Shown here: piece after piece, positions 34,567 through 42,630 of the stretch
Layout of the letters: every line of letters begins with the position of its first letter
How positions within the stretch are numbered: position 1 is the first letter of the stretch
NCBI GenBank assembly: GCA_035550215.1
Contig: DASZPM010000004.1
Span: forward strand, 124,001 to 188,000
From: JABDFW01 sp035550215
GTDB lineage: Bacteria > Bacteroidota > Bacteroidia > Chitinophagales > Chitinophagaceae
DNA length: 64,000 bases
Direction of reading: 5' to 3'
Position numbers and translations under genes: made by a program
The notes under the pieces: generated by a model
Told to the model about the DNA's origin: nothing
Databases searched by the model: none
The model's input: only the letters and a program-made list of their open reading frames with translations

Positions 34567-34901
34567 GCCTAACTGCTCCTGGAGAGCGGAAAACAACCGG
34601 TTCGGGGTTTAAACAGGAATAAAGTTCTTTATAATTAAAATATCATCTCTCAATCATCCCGCGCATAACGGGTGAAAAAAGAGCTCTGAGAATAAACTAA
34701 ACAGGCGTTCATGTTTCATTAAAAAGCAGGAACGCACTACATATAAACAAGCCCTTCGAGGTTTGTTTACTGCCGGTACTTCTTCTTCTCCCAGCTGTTG
34801 CTGGAAGAAAACAAGGGAAAAGGTCGGTGGCAAACAGGGATTGAATTCCGCACATCGGCGGAATGTCCTTAATAACCTGCGGGGCATAAAACCGCAAAAC
34901 G
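34567..34901 (+). promoter_or_regulatory. 335-base structured gap between rpsJ and rplC
   Basis: No gene. Several stems can be drawn: AACAAGCC/GGTTTGTT (with one G-U) around 34746-34767, ATTCCGC/GCGGAAT (34845-34864) and TGCGG/CCGCA (34878-34896), which ends 5 bases before the rplC ATG. No consensus promoter core is seen inside. Such a leader inside the operon could regulate rplC and everything downstream separately from rpsJ; this is inference. Confidence 0.5.
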
Positions 34902-35519
34902 ATGAAAGGAATTATTGGTAAAAAGATTGGCATGACCAGCATCTTCAGCCCCAATGGTAAACAAACTCCGGTTACCATTATTGAAGCTGGCCCCTGTGTT
35001 GTTACACAGGTTAAAACCAAAGACTCAGACGGCTACAATGCCTTACAACTGGCATTTGGCGACAAGAAAGAAAAACACTCCGTAAAGGCCGAGCTTAATC
35101 ACTTCGTAAAGGCCTCCACTGCTCCTAAGAAATTTGTAAAAGAATTCCGCGACTATTTCCAGTCAAAAAATATTGGTGAAACTATTGGTGTTGACATTTT
35201 TACTGAAGGTGAAACTGTTGACGTGGTAGGTACTTCAAAAGGTAAAGGTTTCCAGGGTGTTGTAAAGCGCCACGGCTTTAGCGGCGTAGGTGAAGCAACA
35301 CACGGCCAGCATGACCGCCAGCGCGCACCCGGTTCAGTTGGTGGTTCATCTTATCCTTCACGCGTATTTAAAGGCATGCGTATGGCAGGCCGTTTAGGTG
35401 GCGACAGGGTAAAGCTGAAAGGCCTTAAGGTAGTTAAGATATTTCCTGAGAAGAATTATATACTTATCAGTGGCTCTGTTCCGGGACACAATGGTTCCAT
35501 CGTTTTAATTCAGAAGTAG
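34902..35519 (+). CDS. rplC: Ribosomal protein L3
   Basis: 205 residues. An early assembly protein of the 50S whose loop reaches the peptidyl-transferase centre. Diagnostic: GKKIGMTSIF, GTSKGKGFQGVVKRHGF, ATHGQHDRQRAPGSVG and GNRVK-like GGDRVKLKGL. The gene follows the structured gap, with a small stem directly upstream of its ATG. Confidence 0.98.
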   Translation: MKGIIGKKIGMTSIFSPNGKQTPVTIIEAGPCVVTQVKTKDSDGYNALQLAFGDKKEKHSVKAELNHFVKASTAPKKFVKEFRDYFQSKNIGETIGVDIFTEGETVDVVGTSKGKGFQGVVKRHGFSGVGEATHGQHDRQRAPGSVGGSSYPSRVFKGMRMAGRLGGDRVKLKGLKVVKIFPEKNYILISGSVPGHNGSIVLIQK

Positions 35520-35540
35520 TAAACTTTAATCTCAACAAAG

Positions 35541-36176
35541 ATGCAAGTAGAAGTTTTAAATACAAAAGGTGAAGCAACGGGCAGGCAGGTAGAATTACCT
35601 GATGATATTTTCGGTGCGGAACCAAATGATCATGTTATTTACCTGGCTGTTAAGCAATACCTGGCTGCACAACACCAGGGTACGCATAAAGTAAAAACAC
35701 GTGCCGAAGTAAAGGGCGCCAGCCGCAAGCTGCACAAGCAAAAAGGCACTGGTGGCAGCCGTAAGGGTAACATTCGTAACCCTTTATACAAAGGTGGTGG
35801 TACTATATTTGGCCCTAAGCCGCACGCATACGGCTTTAAGCTTAATAAAAAGGTGAAAGACCTTGCCAAGGTAAGCGCTCTTTCATACAAGGCTAAAGAA
35901 AATGCTATTGTGGTTGTAGAAGACATGCAACTGGAAGCGCCAAAAACAAAGCAGTTTACTGATGTGCTTAAAAGCATAAATGCTGATGGTAAAAAGGTGC
36001 TTTTTGTTATGCCGGAGTATGACGATAACCTGTATTTAAGCCTGCGTAATGTACCCACTGTTGGCAGTACATTATTAACAGACATAAATACCTACGATAT
36101 TGTAAACGCTGAAGTGCTGGTACTTACAGAAAACGCTGCAAAGATTTTTTCTGAAGAAGAATTAGAACAAGCATAA
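35541..36176 (+). CDS. rplD: Ribosomal protein L4
   Basis: 211 residues. Binds 23S domain I and lines the exit tunnel through its extended loop (QKGTGGSRKGNIRNPLYKGGGTIFGPKPHAYGF). In enterobacteria L4 represses its own operon; whether the rpsJ-rplC gap plays a similar role here is open. It starts 21 bases after rplC. Confidence 0.98.
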   Translation: MQVEVLNTKGEATGRQVELPDDIFGAEPNDHVIYLAVKQYLAAQHQGTHKVKTRAEVKGASRKLHKQKGTGGSRKGNIRNPLYKGGGTIFGPKPHAYGFKLNKKVKDLAKVSALSYKAKENAIVVVEDMQLEAPKTKQFTDVLKSINADGKKVLFVMPEYDDNLYLSLRNVPTVGSTLLTDINTYDIVNAEVLVLTENAAKIFSEEELEQA

Positions 36177-36201
36177 TTAAGTAACGTTTCAAGTAATTAC
36201 A

Positions 36202-36501
36202 ATGAAACTGACAGAAATTTTAGTAAAACCGATATTAACAGAAAAAGCCAATAACCAGCAGGAAAAGCTGAAAAGGTACACCTTTAAAGTAGGCCGTAAA
36301 GCAAATAAGCTTGAAATTAAGAAAGCTGTAGAAGAATTTTATGGCGTTTCTGTGGTAGATGTTAATACAGTAGTAGTACCCGGTAAAAACAAAACGCGTT
36401 ATACAAAAGCGGGTTTTTTAAAGGGTGTTAAGCCATCGTACAAAAAGGCTTATGTAACAGTAGCCGAAGGCGACAGCATTGACCTGTATTCAAATATTTA
36501 G
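36202..36501 (+). CDS. rplW: Ribosomal protein L23
   Basis: 99 residues. It sits at the tunnel exit and docks trigger factor and SRP. KPILTEKAN and YTFKVGRKANKLEIKKAVEEFYGV are the family core, followed by the basic loop and GVKPSYKKAYVTVAEGD. Confidence 0.97.
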   Translation: MKLTEILVKPILTEKANNQQEKLKRYTFKVGRKANKLEIKKAVEEFYGVSVVDVNTVVVPGKNKTRYTKAGFLKGVKPSYKKAYVTVAEGDSIDLYSNI

Positions 36502-36566
36502 GATTATAAAAGAATGGCATTCAACAGCCGCAAAAGTTGAAGTAATTAAAAAACTGATTAAACAGT

Positions 36567-37406
36567 ATGGCACTAAAAAAATATAAACCAATGACCGCAG
36601 GCACCCGCTGGAGAATAGGGAATGCCTACGCTGAAATTACTACTAACGAGCCTGAAAAGAGTTTGTTGGAGCCAATTCACAGCACCGGTGGCCGTAACGC
36701 ACAGGGCCGTCGTGCAATGCGTTATATTGGCGGTGGTCATAAAAAGCATTATCGTGTTGTAGACTTCAAACGTAACAAGAAAGATGTTGAGGCAACTGTA
36801 GCGTCTATTGAATACGATCCAAACCGTTCAGCATTCATCGCTTTATTAAACTATGCTGATGGTGAAAAAAGGTATATTATAGCTCCCCAGGGCTTACAGG
36901 TTGGCACAAAGGTTATTTCCGGTGATGCTGTTGCGCCTGAAATTGGTAATGCACTTCAGATGAAGAACATGCCCCTTGGTACCAATATACACAATATTGA
37001 AATGCAGCCCGGCCAGGGCGGCAAGCTGGTACGCAGCGCAGGCGCTTCTGCACAGCTTACCAACAAAGAAGATTTGTACGCGGTAATTAAAATGCCAAGC
37101 GGCGAATTAAGAAAAATATTGATTAACTGCTATGCAACTGTAGGCGTTGTGTCAAACAGCGACCACAACCTGGAAACTGCAGGTAAAGCAGGTGTTAGCA
37201 GGTGGAAGGGTATTCGCCCACGCAACCGTGGTGTGGCTATGAACCCGGTAGATCACCCAATGGGTGGTGGTGAAGGTAAAGCTTCAGGCGGTCATCCGCG
37301 CAGCAGAACTGGCAAGTATGCCAAGGGTGAAAAAACAAGGCAGAGAGGAAAAGGCAGTGATAAACTGATTATACAGAGAAGAGACGGGAAGAAATTAACT
37401 AAATAA
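36567..37406 (+). CDS. rplB: Ribosomal protein L2
   Basis: 279 residues. A primary 23S-binding protein required for subunit joining and peptidyl transfer. It has YKPMTAGTRWR, GGRNAQGRRAMRYIGGGHKK, NIEMQPGQGGKLVRSAGASA, and the C-terminal RGVAMNPVDHPMGGGEGKA loop with the conserved His near the active centre. Confidence 0.98.
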   Translation: MALKKYKPMTAGTRWRIGNAYAEITTNEPEKSLLEPIHSTGGRNAQGRRAMRYIGGGHKKHYRVVDFKRNKKDVEATVASIEYDPNRSAFIALLNYADGEKRYIIAPQGLQVGTKVISGDAVAPEIGNALQMKNMPLGTNIHNIEMQPGQGGKLVRSAGASAQLTNKEDLYAVIKMPSGELRKILINCYATVGVVSNSDHNLETAGKAGVSRWKGIRPRNRGVAMNPVDHPMGGGEGKASGGHPRSRTGKYAKGEKTRQRGKGSDKLIIQRRDGKKLTK

Positions 37407-37479
37407 TTTGAAAATGCGGCAGCAGGAGGTTATCCTCAAAGCCACACATAAAAATTGCTCAAATTAACTAATTAGTACT
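37407..37479 (+). repeat. Palindromic insert between rplB and rpsS
   Basis: It begins TAATTTGAAAATG, the repeat word shared with other gaps, and contains a GAGG-TTAT-CCTC hairpin. Confidence 0.5.
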
Positions 37480-37749
37480 ATGGGTCGTTCGATTAAAAAA
37501 GGTCCTTATGTTGATGTAAAGCTTGAAGGTAAAGTTCTTACCATCAACGAGGGTAAAGCAAAAAAGTCCGTGATTAAAACATGGAGCCGCCGTTCAACCA
37601 TTACACCGGATTTTGTTGGGCACACATTTGCGGTGCACAACGGTAACAAATTTATACCGGTATATGTAACTGAATTTATGGTGGGCCATAAGCTGGGCGA
37701 ATTTGCGCCTACGCGCAACTTTAAAGGACACGCAGGAACAAAGAAATAG
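37480..37749 (+). CDS. rpsS: Ribosomal protein S19
   Basis: 89 residues. Head protein of the 30S near the decoding site, partner of S13. Family blocks SIKKGPYVD, KKSVIKTWSRRSTITPDFVG, AVHNGNKFIPVYVTEFMVGHKLGEFAPTR and a GHAGTKK end are all present. Confidence 0.98.
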   Translation: MGRSIKKGPYVDVKLEGKVLTINEGKAKKSVIKTWSRRSTITPDFVGHTFAVHNGNKFIPVYVTEFMVGHKLGEFAPTRNFKGHAGTKK

Positions 37750-37831
37750 TAAAACGGTTTAAAGTTTAATGTTTTGTGTTCTGTGTTTGGAACATAAAAC
37801 GTAAAACCCAAAACCCAAAACATACAAAGAA
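37750..37831 (+). repeat. Palindromic insert between rpsS and rplV
   Basis: A long hairpin at 37771-37800 (GTTTTGTGTTC / GAACATAAAAC, 11 bp with one G-U) follows the word AAACGGTTTAAAGTTT. The same family occurs between rplN and rplX. Confidence 0.7.
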
Positions 37832-38176
37832 ATGGAAGCTGTAGCTAAACTTAATAATTATCCCACGGGGCCGCGCAAAATGCGTTTGCTGGCTGATGTG
37901 ATACGTGGAATGGAAGCCGAAAAAGCATTGGCTATTTTGGAACATCACCCGCAACACAGTGCTGTGCCTTTGGCAAAATTGCTTAAGAGTGCGGTAAATA
38001 ACTGGGAACAGAAAAATAACGGCCAGAGCGCAGCAGATGCAGGCCTTATAGTTAAAACAGTGTTTGTAGATGGTGGCCGCGTTTTAAAACGTATGCGTCC
38101 TGCACCGCAGGGCCGTGGTTACAGGGTACGCAAGCGCAGCAACCACGTAACAATAATAGTTGACACAAAACAATAA
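37832..38176 (+). CDS. rplV: Ribosomal protein L22
   Basis: 114 residues. Its beta-hairpin narrows the exit tunnel and is a macrolide-resistance site. NYPTGPRKMRLLADVIRGM, AVNNWEQKN, VDGGRVLKRMRPAPQGRGYRVRKRSNHVTIIV are the expected core and hairpin. Length is normal. Confidence 0.98.
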   Translation: MEAVAKLNNYPTGPRKMRLLADVIRGMEAEKALAILEHHPQHSAVPLAKLLKSAVNNWEQKNNGQSAADAGLIVKTVFVDGGRVLKRMRPAPQGRGYRVRKRSNHVTIIVDTKQ

Positions 38177-38198
38177 TTAAGAAAGTCAAATTAACAAT

Positions 38199-39032
38199 AT
38201 GGGTCAAAAAGCAAATCCTATTGGTAACAGGTTAGGTATCATCCGCGGATGGGAAAGCAACTGGTATGGCAGCAAACGCGACTATGCCGGTAAACTTATC
38301 GAAGATCATAAGATAAGAACCTACCTTAATGCACGTATCAATAAAGGCGGTATAGCTAAAATAGTTATTGAGCGTACGCTGGGCAAGCTTATCATAACCA
38401 TTCATACTTCCAAGCCTGGTATCATCATTGGTAAAGGTGGTAACGAAGTTGACCGTATAAAAGAAGAACTTAAGAAATTAACCAATAAGGACGATGTTCA
38501 GATTAACATCCTGGAAATACGCCGTCCTGAACTGGATGCCAATATAGTGGGCGATACCATTGCGAGGCAGATTGAGAACCGCATTAACTACAAGCGTGCT
38601 ATTAAAATGGCTATTGCTTCAACGTTAAGAATGGGTGCAGAAGGTATTAAAATAAAAGTATCCGGCCGTTTGGGCGGTGCTGAAATTGCCCGTACTGAAG
38701 AAATTAAACAAGGCCGCGTGCCATTGCATACTTTCCGTATGGATATTGACTACGCTTCAGTATTTGCTTTAACCGTTTATGGTAAAATAGGCATTAAAGT
38801 GTGGATATGTAAAGGCGAAGTTTTAGGGAAGCGCGAGCTTAACCCCAACTTTACCGGCGGTAAAAGTGATTTGAGCGACAGGAGAGAAAGAAGGGATGAC
38901 GACCGTATGGACCGCCATGACAGGGGTGACCGCAGGGGCGGAGACAGGAGAGATGACCGCAGAGGCGGTGGTGGCAGGGATAACCGTGGTGGTGGAATAC
39001 CCGGTGGTGCCGGAAGAGGCGGAAGGAGATAA
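38199..39032 (+). CDS. rpsC: Ribosomal protein S3 with extended Arg/Asp/Gly-rich tail
   Basis: 277 residues; the family is usually 210-235. The KH domain (about 40-110: IIIGKGGNEVDRIKEELKKL) and C-terminal domain (GAEGIKIKVSGRLGGAEIARTE) are intact. From about residue 226 the protein continues with roughly 50 low-complexity residues: repeated R-D, then RRGG and GGGRDNRGGG segments, ending GRGGRR. The tail is RGG-like and probably disordered and RNA-contacting. S3 forms part of the mRNA entry channel. Confidence 0.97.
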   Translation: MGQKANPIGNRLGIIRGWESNWYGSKRDYAGKLIEDHKIRTYLNARINKGGIAKIVIERTLGKLIITIHTSKPGIIIGKGGNEVDRIKEELKKLTNKDDVQINILEIRRPELDANIVGDTIARQIENRINYKRAIKMAIASTLRMGAEGIKIKVSGRLGGAEIARTEEIKQGRVPLHTFRMDIDYASVFALTVYGKIGIKVWICKGEVLGKRELNPNFTGGKSDLSDRRERRDDDRMDRHDRGDRRGGDRRDDRRGGGGRDNRGGGIPGGAGRGGRR

Positions 39033-39150
39033 CAACCGCAGGTGGCCGGTTACTGAGAAACAGGTTACCGGTATGCGAATAAACAAATTGATTAAAACAG
39101 GAAACTGGAAACCGGCAACGGGTAACTGGTTACAATAAAGGATACGAAAA
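39033..39150 (+). repeat. Palindromic insert between rpsC and rplP
   Basis: An imperfect palindrome with CCGGT/ACCGG outer arms (39046-39071) is followed by repeated words such as GGAAACTGGAAACCGG and GGTAACTGGTTAC. Confidence 0.5.
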
Positions 39151-39570
39151 ATGTTACAGCCAAAAAGAACAAAGCACAGAAAGGCGCAAAAGGGTCGCAT
39201 TAGAGAAGTAGCCAAAAGAGGTACATCTATTGCATTCGGTTCTTACGCTTTAAAAGCTGTGGAAGCCATCTGGTTAACAAACCGCCAGCTTGAAGCTGCC
39301 CGCCAGGCTATGACGCGTGCTATGAAACGTGAAGGTAATGTGTGGATACGTATATTTCCTGATAAGCCGATAACTAAAAAGCCGCAGGAAGTGAGGATGG
39401 GTAAAGGTAAAGGTAACCCCGAGTACTTTGCCGCTGTTGTTGAGCCGGGCCGTATATTATTTGAATGCGACGGCGTTTCAGAAACCACTGCCAAAGAGGC
39501 AATGGAACTGGCAGCGCAAAAGCTACCGATTAAAACAAAATTTATTGTAAGAAGAGACTTACAAGCATAG
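39151..39570 (+). CDS. rplP: Ribosomal protein L16
   Basis: 139 residues. Located near the A-site tRNA elbow and needed for 50S maturation. The start MLQPKRTKHRKAQKGR, the central EAARQAMTRAMKREGNVWIRIFPDKPITKKPQEVRMGKGKG and the AVVEPGRILFE block are canonical. Confidence 0.98.
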   Translation: MLQPKRTKHRKAQKGRIREVAKRGTSIAFGSYALKAVEAIWLTNRQLEAARQAMTRAMKREGNVWIRIFPDKPITKKPQEVRMGKGKGNPEYFAAVVEPGRILFECDGVSETTAKEAMELAAQKLPIKTKFIVRRDLQA

Positions 39571-39663
39571 AAATTTGAAAATTTGAAAATGTGCTGATTT
39601 CAAAATACGGTTTGCACATTAACGTTCAAATTCTCAAATAGTCAAATTGTCAAATAAAAGAAT
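39571..39663 (+). repeat. Palindromic insert between rplP and rpmC
   Basis: A long imperfect palindrome. TTTGAAAATTTGAAAATGTGC on the left pairs with GCACATT, TTCAAATTCTCAAA on the right; the 7-bp arms AATGTGC/GCACATT are exact. Confidence 0.75.
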
Positions 39664-39876
39664 ATGGCTAAGCATATAGAATTTAACAGGAGCCTGAAAG
39701 ACTTAAACGTAAACGACCTTACTGCCCGCATTAAGGAAGATGAGGTTCGTTTAAAAAAGCTGGAGTTTGCACACGCAATTTCTCCGCTGGAAAACCCAAT
39801 GAGCATTCGTGCTCTTCGCAAGGACCTTGCCCGTTTAAAAACAGAAGTTAGAAAAAGGCAACTGGAAACAAAATAA
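39664..39876 (+). CDS. rpmC: Ribosomal protein L29
   Basis: 70 residues, two long helices at the tunnel exit near L23. It has the family-like IEFNRSLKDLNVNDLTARIKEDE opening and HAISPLENPMSIRALRKDLARLKTE. The divergence is typical for Bacteroidota L29. Confidence 0.95.
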   Translation: MAKHIEFNRSLKDLNVNDLTARIKEDEVRLKKLEFAHAISPLENPMSIRALRKDLARLKTEVRKRQLETK

Positions 39877-39921
39877 ATGTGTGGCGCGTTTCGCCACCGG
39901 TAAAAGATAAAAGCTAAAAAA

Positions 39922-40179
39922 ATGGCTGAAAGAAATTTGCGTAAAACAAGGATAGGGGTTGTAAGCAGCAACAAAATGACAAAAACCATTACTGTTGCCG
40001 TTGAAAGAAGAGTAAAACACCCCATCTATGGTAAGTTCGTAAAAAAGACTACCAAATTCCACGCTCATGATGAAAAAAATGAGTGCACCGTTGGTGACGT
40101 GGTTAAAATAATGGAAACCCGCCCGCTTAGCAAAACAAAGCGCTGGAGGCTGGTTGAAATTGTAGAAAAAGCAAAATAG
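39922..40179 (+). CDS. rpsQ: Ribosomal protein S17
   Basis: 85 residues. A primary 16S binder in the body of the 30S. RKTRIGVVSSNKMTKTITV, RVKHPIYGKFVKKTTKFHAHDE and VGDVVKIMETRPLSKTKRWRLVEI cover the whole OB-fold. Confidence 0.98.
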   Translation: MAERNLRKTRIGVVSSNKMTKTITVAVERRVKHPIYGKFVKKTTKFHAHDEKNECTVGDVVKIMETRPLSKTKRWRLVEIVEKAK

Positions 40180-40269
40180 TAAAAGCTGTCGGCTGTAAGC
40201 CGTAGCCTAAGTAATAAATATTTTCTTCATGCTTAAAGCGTGAAGCGTAAAGCTTAAAGCTAAATAAAA
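40180..40269 (+). repeat. Palindromic insert between rpsQ and rplN
   Basis: Two hairpins: CGGCT-GTA-AGCCG (40190-40202) and CTTCATGCT-TAA-AGCGTGAAG (40225-40245, one G-U). A run of GCTTAAAGC-type words follows. Confidence 0.7.
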
Positions 40270-40638
40270 ATGATTCAGCAGGAAAGCAGGCTAAATGTAG
40301 CTGATAACAGTGGCGCTAAAGAGGTACTTTGTATAAGGGTACTGGGTAACAGCGGCCAGGATTACGCTAAAATCGGCGACAAAATAGTAGTAACTGTAAA
40401 AGATGCTATACCCGCAGGCGGTATTAAAAAAGGTACAGTAAGCAAAGCCGTTATTGTACGCACGAAAAATAAGTTACGCCGTAAAGATGGCACTTATATA
40501 CGTTTTGATGACAATGCAGTTGTGTTGCTTAACAATGCTGATGAACCAAGGGGTACACGTATTTTCGGGCCGGTAGCAAGGGAGTTAAGGGATAAAGGGT
40601 ATATGAAGATTATTTCACTAGCGCCCGAAGTATTATAA
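40270..40638 (+). CDS. rplN: Ribosomal protein L14
   Basis: 122 residues. At the subunit interface, binding site of RsfS and bridge B8. MIQQESRLNVADNSGAKEV, GGIKKGTVSKAVIVRTK and DDNAVVLLNNADEPRGTRIFGPVAREL are canonical. Confidence 0.98.
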   Translation: MIQQESRLNVADNSGAKEVLCIRVLGNSGQDYAKIGDKIVVTVKDAIPAGGIKKGTVSKAVIVRTKNKLRRKDGTYIRFDDNAVVLLNNADEPRGTRIFGPVARELRDKGYMKIISLAPEVL

Positions 40639-40775
40639 TATATCTTTGCACCCCCTTTTTTAAAGGCGGTGTAAAAAATAATAGTCAAACGGTTTAGAGT
40701 TTTATGTTCTGTGCTGGAAAAACATAAAACATAAACACAGAACACAAAACAAATTAAAGAGATAAATCAACAGCG
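40639..40775 (+). repeat. Palindromic insert between rplN and rplX
   Basis: A 10-bp exact stem GTTTTATGTT/AACATAAAAC (40699-40730) with a 12-base loop. It is preceded by AAACGGTTTAGAGTTT and followed by CACAGAACACAAAAC, the reverse complement of a word in the rpsS-rplV insert. Same repeat family. Confidence 0.75.
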
Positions 40776-41138
40776 ATGAGCAACAGATTTAAACCTAAAT
40801 ACAATATCAAGAAAGGCGACCAGGTTGTCGTTATATCCGGTGCTGCAAAGGCAAGGAAAGATGACAGCGGTAAAATGGTTTACAAGCCACGCCAGGTACT
40901 TGAAGTATTGCTGGACGAAGGCCGTGTAATTGTAGAAGGTGTTAATATAGTAACAAAGCACACAAAGCCTTCGGCACGTAATACCAAAGGCGGTATTATA
41001 AAAAAGGAAGCGCCTATACATATTAGTAATGTAATGCTTTGGGATGCCAAGGCCGGCGCGCCTGCTAAGGTAAAACGCAGCCGTGAAGAAGGAAAATTAG
41101 TACGTATATCAAAAAAATCTGGGGAGGTCATTAAATAA
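40776..41138 (+). CDS. rplX: Ribosomal protein L24
   Basis: 120 residues. An assembly-initiating 50S protein with a KOW motif (KKGDQVVVISGAAKARKDDSGKM). The central loop NIVTKHTKPSARNTKGGIIKKEAPIHISNVML is typical. Its stop overlaps the rplE start by one base (TAATG), indicating coupled translation. Confidence 0.97.
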   Translation: MSNRFKPKYNIKKGDQVVVISGAAKARKDDSGKMVYKPRQVLEVLLDEGRVIVEGVNIVTKHTKPSARNTKGGIIKKEAPIHISNVMLWDAKAGAPAKVKRSREEGKLVRISKKSGEVIK

Positions 41139-41713
41139 TGAGTACCACAAAATATACTCCGAGATTAGCAAGCAGGTATCAACAGGAAGTTATACCAGCC
41201 TTAATGAAAAAATTTGGCTATAAAAGCATCATGCAGGCGCCAAAGCTTGAAAAAATTTGTGTTAACCGCGGTGTTAACGGTGCTGTGGCTGATAAAAAGG
41301 CAGTTGATGTTGCAGTGGATGAACTGAGCAATATCACAGGTCAAAAAGCGGTACCTACCCTGAGCAAAAAGGATATTTCAAACTTCAAATTGCGTAAGGG
41401 CATGCCAATTGGTGCACGTGTTACTTTGCGCGGTGAAAGGATGTACGAATTTTTGGATCGCCTCGTGTCTATCGCCCTGCCACGTGTACGTGACTTTAAA
41501 GGTATAAGCGATAAGGCATTTGATGGCCGTGGTAACTATACCCTCGGTATTACTGAGCAAATCATTTTCCCGGAAATTGATATTGATAAGGTAGCCAAGA
41601 TAACAGGTATGGATATAACATTTGTTACAACAGCCAATACAAATGAAGAGGCGTATGAACTGCTGAAAGAAATGGGTTTGCCTTTTAAAAACGCTAAAAA
41701 AGATAACCAGTAA
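41138..41713 (+). CDS. rplE: Ribosomal protein L5
   Basis: 191 residues. Binds 5S rRNA and contacts P-site tRNA and S13. Family blocks: YTPRLASRYQQEVIPALMKKFGY, TGQKAVPTLSKKDISNFKLRKGMPIGARVTLRG, LPRVRDFKGI, GRGNYTLGITEQIIFPEI. Confidence 0.98.
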   Translation: MSTTKYTPRLASRYQQEVIPALMKKFGYKSIMQAPKLEKICVNRGVNGAVADKKAVDVAVDELSNITGQKAVPTLSKKDISNFKLRKGMPIGARVTLRGERMYEFLDRLVSIALPRVRDFKGISDKAFDGRGNYTLGITEQIIFPEIDIDKVAKITGMDITFVTTANTNEEAYELLKEMGLPFKNAKKDNQ

Positions 41714-41753
41714 TAAATCCCAAAGCCAAAAGGCTTTGAAATTTTAATCAAAT

Positions 41754-42023
41754 ATGGCTAAAGAATCAATAAAAGCAAGGCAAAGAAAACGCGAAGCAAT
41801 GGTGGCAAAATATGCGGAAAAACGTGCCGCATTAAAAGCTGCCGGCGACTATGCTGCGTTGGATAAATTACCGCGCAATGCTTCACCGGTTCGGTTAAAA
41901 AACCGTTGCCAGTTAACAGGCCGTCCAAAGGGTTATATGCGGTACTTCGGTATCAGCCGTATAACATTCCGCGATATGGCACTTGACGGTAAAATTCCGG
42001 GTGTAACAAAAGCGAGCTGGTAA
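41754..42023 (+). CDS. rpsN: Ribosomal protein S14 (zinc-independent form)
   Basis: 89 residues, the long form without CxxC zinc motifs (only NRCQLTGRPKGYMRYFGISR). It sits in the 30S head near S3 and S10. A second, zinc-type S14 is not seen in this window. Confidence 0.97.
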   Translation: MAKESIKARQRKREAMVAKYAEKRAALKAAGDYAALDKLPRNASPVRLKNRCQLTGRPKGYMRYFGISRITFRDMALDGKIPGVTKASW

Positions 42024-42111
42024 TACCTGCTTCATCCCGCCTGGCGGGATATAATTCAAGAATTGTAAAAAATATAGATAAGCCCCCTAAATTGGGGGTG
42101 GAGGTAAAAAT
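42024..42111 (+). repeat. Hairpins between rpsN and rpsH, with strong SD
   Basis: A perfect palindrome ATCCCGCC-T-GGCGGGAT (42034-42050) and a second hairpin CCCCC-TAAATT-GGGGG (42083-42098). GGAGG at 42100-42104, 7 bases before the rpsH ATG, is one of the few strong Shine-Dalgarno sequences here. Confidence 0.7.
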
Positions 42112-42510
42112 ATGGTAACTGATCCTATAGCAGACTTCCTTACACGGGTTCGTAATGCGCAGTTAGCCGGCCACAGGCTGGTAGAAATACCCGCTTCTAA
42201 TTTGAAGAAGCGTATCACTGAAATCTTATACGAGCAGGGGTACATCCTTAAGTATAAGTTTGAAGATGACAACAAACAAGGGGTTATAAAGATCGCTTTA
42301 AAATACGATCCTGCAACCAGGCAACCTGCTATCCGTTCCCTGGAAAGAGTAAGCCGCCCCGGTTTGCGCCAGTACGCAAAACCTGCTGACTTTAAAAGGG
42401 TTATTAATGGCCTTGGTGTTGCTATCATCAGCACATCAAAGGGTGTGATGACAGACAAGCAGGCAAAAGCTGAGAAAGTTGGCGGTGAAGTGCTTTGTCA
42501 TATTTATTAG
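42112..42510 (+). CDS. rpsH: Ribosomal protein S8
   Basis: 132 residues. A central-domain 16S binder that in E. coli also represses the spc operon. It opens TDPIADFLTRVRNAQLAGH and closes with GLGVAIISTSKGVMTDKQAKAEKVGGEVLCHI. It starts after a GGAGG site placed behind a GC hairpin, so initiation may depend on opening that stem. Confidence 0.98.
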   Translation: MVTDPIADFLTRVRNAQLAGHRLVEIPASNLKKRITEILYEQGYILKYKFEDDNKQGVIKIALKYDPATRQPAIRSLERVSRPGLRQYAKPADFKRVINGLGVAIISTSKGVMTDKQAKAEKVGGEVLCHIY

Positions 42511-42630
42511 GCATTATTTTACTTACCATGTATTGGTAAGTATTTAGAATAAGTTTTTCAATACATTAAGCCGGACATACACGGCTGACCGGTTGAAAAG
42601 CAATTTAGATTAACAATTAAAATTTATTGT
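42511..42630 (+). repeat. Hairpins between rpsH and rplF
   Basis: ACTTACC-ATGTATT-GGTAAGT (42521-42541) is an exact 7-bp stem. AGCCG...CGGCT follows around 42570-42587. Confidence 0.6.

Noticed and set aside
35639..36085. 148-codon open frame antisense to rplD
   Set aside because: Shadow of a conserved gene. Its composition follows the complement of the L4 codons.
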